Source: Acanthamoeba lenticulata (lineage: Eukaryota > Discosea > Longamoebia > Acanthamoebidae). Taken from it: a stretch of DNA of 45,254 nucleotides. The DNA is taken from NCBI GenBank assembly GCA_002179805.1, contig NAVB01001142.1, positions 1 to 45,254 on the forward strand, read 5' to 3'. Positions 41,585 through 45,254 of this stretch are shown piece after piece. The position numbers were made by a program, and so were the translations under genes. Every line of letters starts with the position of its first letter. Position 1 is the first letter of the stretch. Below the pieces are notes generated by a model. It was not told the origin of the DNA. It worked only from the letters and a program-made list of their open reading frames with translations, and made no database searches.

Positions 41585-43920
41585 CTAGTGGGTGAACTCG
41601 TCCAGGAAGGCCGCTCGAAACACCGGCGCGTACTCCTGTGGGAGGGGGGGGGGAGGGGTGAAGACATGAGCCTCTTACGGAGGCGTGAAGGGAAGAGAGA
41701 CGCACCTCGTGCATGAAGTCGAGCATGCCGCCCCAATCGCGCTTGGCGCACTCGTTGAGGAAGGCCGTCGCGCCGATCAACCACACCAGGCGGTTGGCCT
41801 CGAGCACGGCTTTCCTGCCGAGTCCATACCCCCCCCCCAAGCAGCATCAGCCTCAGCGCGCAGCGGGACATCAAGCTGGCGGCGGGTTCATCAACCTCTG
41901 GCGCTCGTCGGTGGATTGCTGGTAGATGCGGAGCAGCTCCATGAGGTGGAGGGCCCAGTCCTTGGGCCCAAACACAAAGTACAGCTCGCGCTCCTCGTCG
42001 GTCCAATCCTCGCGTGCCTTGGAGACGACGAGCGAGTAGGACTCACGCGCCTGGTACTGCCTCCACACACGTGCGTGAAGCGCGGGCAGCAGATCCTGCA
42101 CCAGACGGCAGTCGAGTGGCAGATCCGCCACGCCTGCCCCCATACAAACACACGCGCCCCCAGTCAGGCGCGCCTTTGCGGCCAAGAACGCGACAAGAGA
42201 ACTGGGGCGGTGCCTTGGGTGAGGTGGTTCGTGAGCAGGCTCTCGTAGTAGACCTTGGCAGACGCCAGCAGCTCCTTCCTTGTCGCCGGCGGGGCCAACA
42301 CGCGCATGGACTGCTGCCGCGGGTCGGGCTGCTGCCGCTTGGAGAGGCCGCCCGTGCCGCTGGCCACCCGGGCCCGCAGCGACTCGTCGGTCCCGAAGCC
42401 GCGAGAGACGAAGAAGAGCGCGTCGTCAAAGAGCTTCTCCGTCACAAAGTCGAGGCGCGTGCGGCCGGTCTTGGGCTCCACCGCGAGCAGCTTGCTCAGC
42501 GTGATCTTGGCGTGCCACTTGCCCTTCATCAGCCACTCGAGCACGCGGGCCTCGGCCGGCGCTGTCGCCGTCGTCTTCTCAGCGGCAGCCGGCGCTTGCG
42601 GGGCCTCCACTCCGCCTCTGGGCTGGGCGCGAAGGACGGTCCGGCAGGCAAACTGGCACTCCATGCAGTAGACGTCCCGGTAGAAGAGGCCACAGTTCTG
42701 CAGCAGCGCTTGGTTCAGGTCGCGGTGGATGGAGAACTCGCCGCCGTAGATTTGGTGGATCTCGATCCCTGCGAGCCGGCCGAGGCAGATCATCAGCAGA
42801 GGCGGCGGGGCAAAGAAGAACCTGCACAGGGAGGGGGGACGTGCCCAGCACGGCGTAGACAAAGAGGTAGGTGAAGAGGTGCACGAGGCCGTCGTCGGCG
42901 ATGAAGCTGCGGGGCGCGTTGAGGACGACCATCGCCGCAGCGGGAGGCTCGTCACAGGCGCGGGAGGTCGAGGGTGACTCAGTCGCCGTATCAGCCGGGG
43001 AGCTCTCTGATGACGCGGAGGCGTCTGCGCCGTGAGACGAACGGGATCGTTGAGGTCCTGATCGCAATGTTGTTGATTTTCAAACACACCAAAGGGGGAA
43101 GGGGAAGAGGGGGATCGACCAGCGAGCTCGCGATCGAGGGCCACCAGAGGGCCGAGCAGGGCCTGTACGAGGCTCTTGGCCGAGAGTTCCCAGTGGTTGA
43201 ACTGGATGTCGGCGTCAACCACGAGCAGGTGCGCACCTGGTGTCCTCCGCAAATGTTAACTCCCTTGTGTGTAGCAAAAAGAGGTTGAAGAGAGATACGA
43301 TGACCTACCGAGACCATCGTTGGCGGTCGAGGCCACCAGCTGCAGAGCGCGCACGGTCCAAGGCTTCTGCGCGTACTTGGGGAGAGGTTTCCACATTGTC
43401 TCGATTCCTACGAACCTGCACGCGCGCTCTCGAGTAAGAACCTCGAGGTGGGACACAGCATGGACACAGAAGAAGTAAGGGAGAGGTGTGCAAACAGACC
43501 TGGCCTCCTCCCAGGCTTCGCCCTTTTCGATCTCGGAGGCGTCTATCATTTGCACCAGGTCAGACCGGGCGCACTCGCCCACTACGCACACGAGGCACCG
43601 CTGCTTGCGCTCTTGAAAGACCTCGCGCAGCGTCACCAACACCTGGTTCGCCAAGGTTCTCAGGTTCGCCAAGGTTCTCACTGCCGCGAGGCATGTTGAG
43701 GAAAGTCCTCTGGTACCGAAATAATGTTGGAGACCTCAGTGTAGAAGGGAACGCCCACAACCAGTCCTATGCCCTTCAGCTTGGACGGGGGCAGCTGCTT
43801 GACTTTGCGCAGCATCAGCTCGTCGAACTCGGCAACCTCTGCGACCGCTGCCGCCTGCCGCCCGAGCACAAACTCAGGCAGGGCCTCCCGAGGCGTGTCC
43901 ACCGCTACTACCTCTTCCAT
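41585..43920 (-). CDS. GT-A fold glycosyltransferase (GT2/GT78/GT81-like)
   Basis: About eight exons, start ATG 43920 (MEEVVAVDTPREALPEFVLG). The nucleotide-sugar site is LKGIGLVVGVPFYTEVSNII. It is followed by RFVGIETMWKPLPKYAQKPW and HLLVVDADIQFNHWELSAKS, where DAD is the DXD metal site. After a low-complexity insert comes AAMVVLNAPRSFIADDGLVH, then LFVYAVLG|IEIHQIYGGEFSIHRDL. This order (VG.PFY.E..N, VDAD, FV..PR, LFG......GGEF) resembles mannosylglycerate synthase, glucosyl-3-phosphoglycerate synthase and related GT-A enzymes. The C-terminal ~300 residues (VLEWLMKGKWHAKITLSKLL; EERELYFVFGPKDWALHLME) are not recognised. The intron 42769-42844 appears to be GC-AG; its removal gives the usual seven-residue spacing before GGEF. 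The product is unknown; a soluble enzyme is suggested by the absence of membrane segments. Confidence 0.65.
42769..42844 (-). other. GC-AG intron in the glycosyltransferase gene
   Basis: The exon ends GCC GTG CTG G followed by gcacgtcc; the acceptor is gctcgcag before GG ATC GAG ATC. Removing it joins YAVLG to IEIHQIYGGEF with family-like spacing. The only GT donor here would leave a 19-nt intron. Confidence 0.6.
43645..43680. repeat. Perfect 18-bp tandem duplication at a 3' splice site
   Basis: The unit ggttcgccaaggttctca occurs twice without mismatch. It makes up half of the ~73-nt first intron of the glycosyltransferase gene (about 43644-43716, minus strand) and abuts its acceptor. Confidence 0.9.
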
Positions 43921-43983
43921 CTTTCACGCACACGTGCCCACTTCGCGCAAAAATACTTGTGATTTATTAAGCTTTTCTTGGGC

Positions 43984-45202
43984 TCAATCAGCACTCTTTC
44001 GTCGTTTGTGGTGACGAGGGTTCCTTGTGACGTCTTCGTCGTCTCCCCTCTCTTGCCTCGGCAGCGAGTCGGGGGGCAAGGCGACGGAGAAAGCACGCGG
44101 CCTGCCCTTACGCTTGCTTCCGGCCGTTTCTTCACTTTGTTCGTGGCAGGCCTGTGAGAGCGCTTGTAGTGGTGCCAGGAGGCCGGTCGACGGAAGGAAG
44201 CTCTCATGCGACATTTGCTGCTGTTGTTGACGTTGATGATGATGGCCTGGTGTTGCGGACGGGAAAGGCGAAGTTGAGGCCAGAAGGGAGGCGATGCTAG
44301 GCAGCAGCGATGCCCTTGGTGGGGCTGCTCCAGACAATCCAGACGTGGGCCCGAGCGACGTTGATGGTTGAAGCAGTCCTGGTGGAGATGAAGGTGGAGA
44401 ACAACCGGCGGAGGATGAAGGCTGTGGCGGCGAGAGTGACGAGAAAGTGGGCTGCGGAGGAAGAACGCCCATAGGGCCCTGGTTCGAGTGGACAAACCCA
44501 TCAGCTGGCCCAGGTGTACTGTTTCGACCTGCATGCAGTAAAGAACAAAGGATATGAGCAAAGAAGAAAGATGAAGAAGGCGGAAGTTAGGAAGTTACCG
44601 TCGATAGCTGGATGTTGATATGAAGGCGGATGGGCCAGTGTGACGAAGGTGTGCGATAACGGAGGCGCGGGGCTCGTGGAGAGTGGGAGGGCGACGGTGG
44701 AAGTGGGAATGGGATTATGCAGGTTGTATATGGCTCTGATGTACTGGATCAGCGTCTCCTGCGATCCACCAAGCTCCTTGAACGCCTGTTCATGAAAGCA
44801 ACGTCAGTACTCTTCCTGCTTGCACTCATGGCACCGGGACGGCGTACGTGAATTGACTCCATGAGCTTGATGTGAAGCCCTGCAGGGTTTTCAGCGTACT
44901 TTAGTGCTCCCTGTTGCCCTCGTGCGTCATCTGCTAAAGATCAAATTTGTCATCAGCAGCAGGACTTGAGTGTTGATGGAGCAGTGCTTCAGCATACCTT
45001 CAGATTTGCCCAGATACTGGGAGTGCGAGAAGACTTCTATCGGGTTGGAGATCAGCACCATCTCTGAGAGGGAACCCAGGGCCAAGGTGCTGGATTTGAG
45101 CTTGAAACAGAGGCTAAACTTGGTGCCGGAGCATTGCTGAGAAGTTGTAAGAAGTTTAAGCTTCTTGAAGGTAGCTGTGTACACTCCAGAACTCCAACCG
45201 CT
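43984..45202 (-). CDS. CudA-like DNA-binding transcription factor, copy 2 (5' part outside window)
   Basis: Four exons lie inside the window: 45202-44998, 44933-44848, 44785-44599 and 44528-43984. An acceptor (ttttgtag) before the first shows that earlier exons are beyond 45254. The visible core is GWSSGVYTATFKKLKLLTTS, FSLCFKLKSSTL and MVLISNPIEVFSHSQYLGKS. It aligns with copy 1 at 25407-27661 (LTATFKKLKILSTSQQ, LSHPIEVFSHSQYL), with about two thirds identity over the best blocks by eye. A second shared block is AFKELGGSQETLIQYIRAIY against AFQEQGGTKEVLIRCIEACY. The remainder is Pro/Ser/Gln-rich and ends in basic clusters (GSKRKGRPRAF; RHHKRRKSAD), probable nuclear localisation signals. The gene is tandem to the glycosyltransferase gene, 63 bp upstream of that gene's start. 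Confidence 0.7.
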
Positions 45203-45254
45203 CTACAAAAAGCAAACCCGTCAGTCCGGCAAGTTGACTTAAACGACCCTCGGG

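Noticed and set aside
42164..43252. Single 362-codon minus-strand frame taken as one protein segment
   Set aside because: It reads through two introns of the glycosyltransferase gene and is out of frame between them. The spliced model restores family spacing at GGEF.
1..45254. CRISPR arrays, bacterial operons, Shine-Dalgarno sites, rRNA genes
   Set aside because: None seen. The intron-rich structure is eukaryotic, and the repeats present are microsatellites or single tandem duplications.

Overview
The window is eukaryotic nuclear DNA. It is GC-rich and gene-dense, and genes alternate freely between strands. Almost every gene is cut into many exons by short introns (mostly about 45-110 nt, GT..AG, often starting gtacg or gtgcg, with some GC..AG). 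Apart from the AT-richer first ~1.2 kb, intergenic spaces are short. Intron density, base composition and gene content (a CudA-like transcription factor family, mitochondrial proteins, no plastid signature) fit an amoebozoan such as Acanthamoeba. The taxon is an inference from style and content; no species marker was read.

Layout, left to right. 1-1458: AT-richer, with a decayed gag-like fragment. 1459-3214 (-): acidic protein with a BCL7 motif. 3301-5820 (+): THO complex subunit 1-like (HPR1/THOC1). 5905-7927 (+): BTB-BACK protein fused to an ALK/LTK-type glycine-rich domain. 8057-11549 (+): long-form SppA S49 peptidase. 11620-12033 (-): CsbD-like protein with a mitochondrial-type leader. 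12438-15428 (+): FAD D-lactate dehydrogenase. 15554-18255 (+): mitochondrial Hsp70. 18361-19801 (+): HtrL/YibB-like membrane protein. About 20060-20391 (+): orphan membrane exon. 20366-21337 (-): short-chain dehydrogenase. 21767-23101 (-): type I membrane protein. 23686-24834 (-): TLC-domain protein. 25407-27661 (+): CudA-like transcription factor. 27792-33987 (-): a very large chimeric Hsp70. 34251-36345 (-): folylpolyglutamate/dihydrofolate synthase. 36574-38315 (-): uracil-DNA glycosylase. 38437-41531 (+): RlaP-type nucleotidyltransferase fused to an RNA ligase. 41585-43920 (-): GT-A glycosyltransferase. 43984-45202 (-): a second CudA-like factor, cut by the window edge.

The most striking gene is at 27792-33987. 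When its exons are joined with consistent phase, a divergent Hsp70 ATPase domain runs straight into a VIT domain and a von Willebrand A domain with an intact MIDAS. The protein then returns to a canonical Hsp70 interdomain linker (DLLLLDV) and a complete Hsp70 substrate-binding domain. The VIT-vWA cassette therefore sits at the hinge of the chaperone. The ATPase signatures are degenerate. This looks like a chaperone in which a metal-dependent adhesion module occupies the point where ATPase and substrate domains communicate.

Two repair genes, uracil-DNA glycosylase and the RlaP-RNA ligase fusion, are head to head with about 121 bp between their likely start codons. A mitochondrial theme runs through 8057-18255 (SppA, CsbD-like, D-lactate dehydrogenase, mtHsp70). 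At least six introns appear to use GC..AG splice sites, and one of them splits the catalytic serine codon of SppA. Exon boundaries were placed by hand from splice signals, phase and family similarity; individual ends may be off by a few bases.
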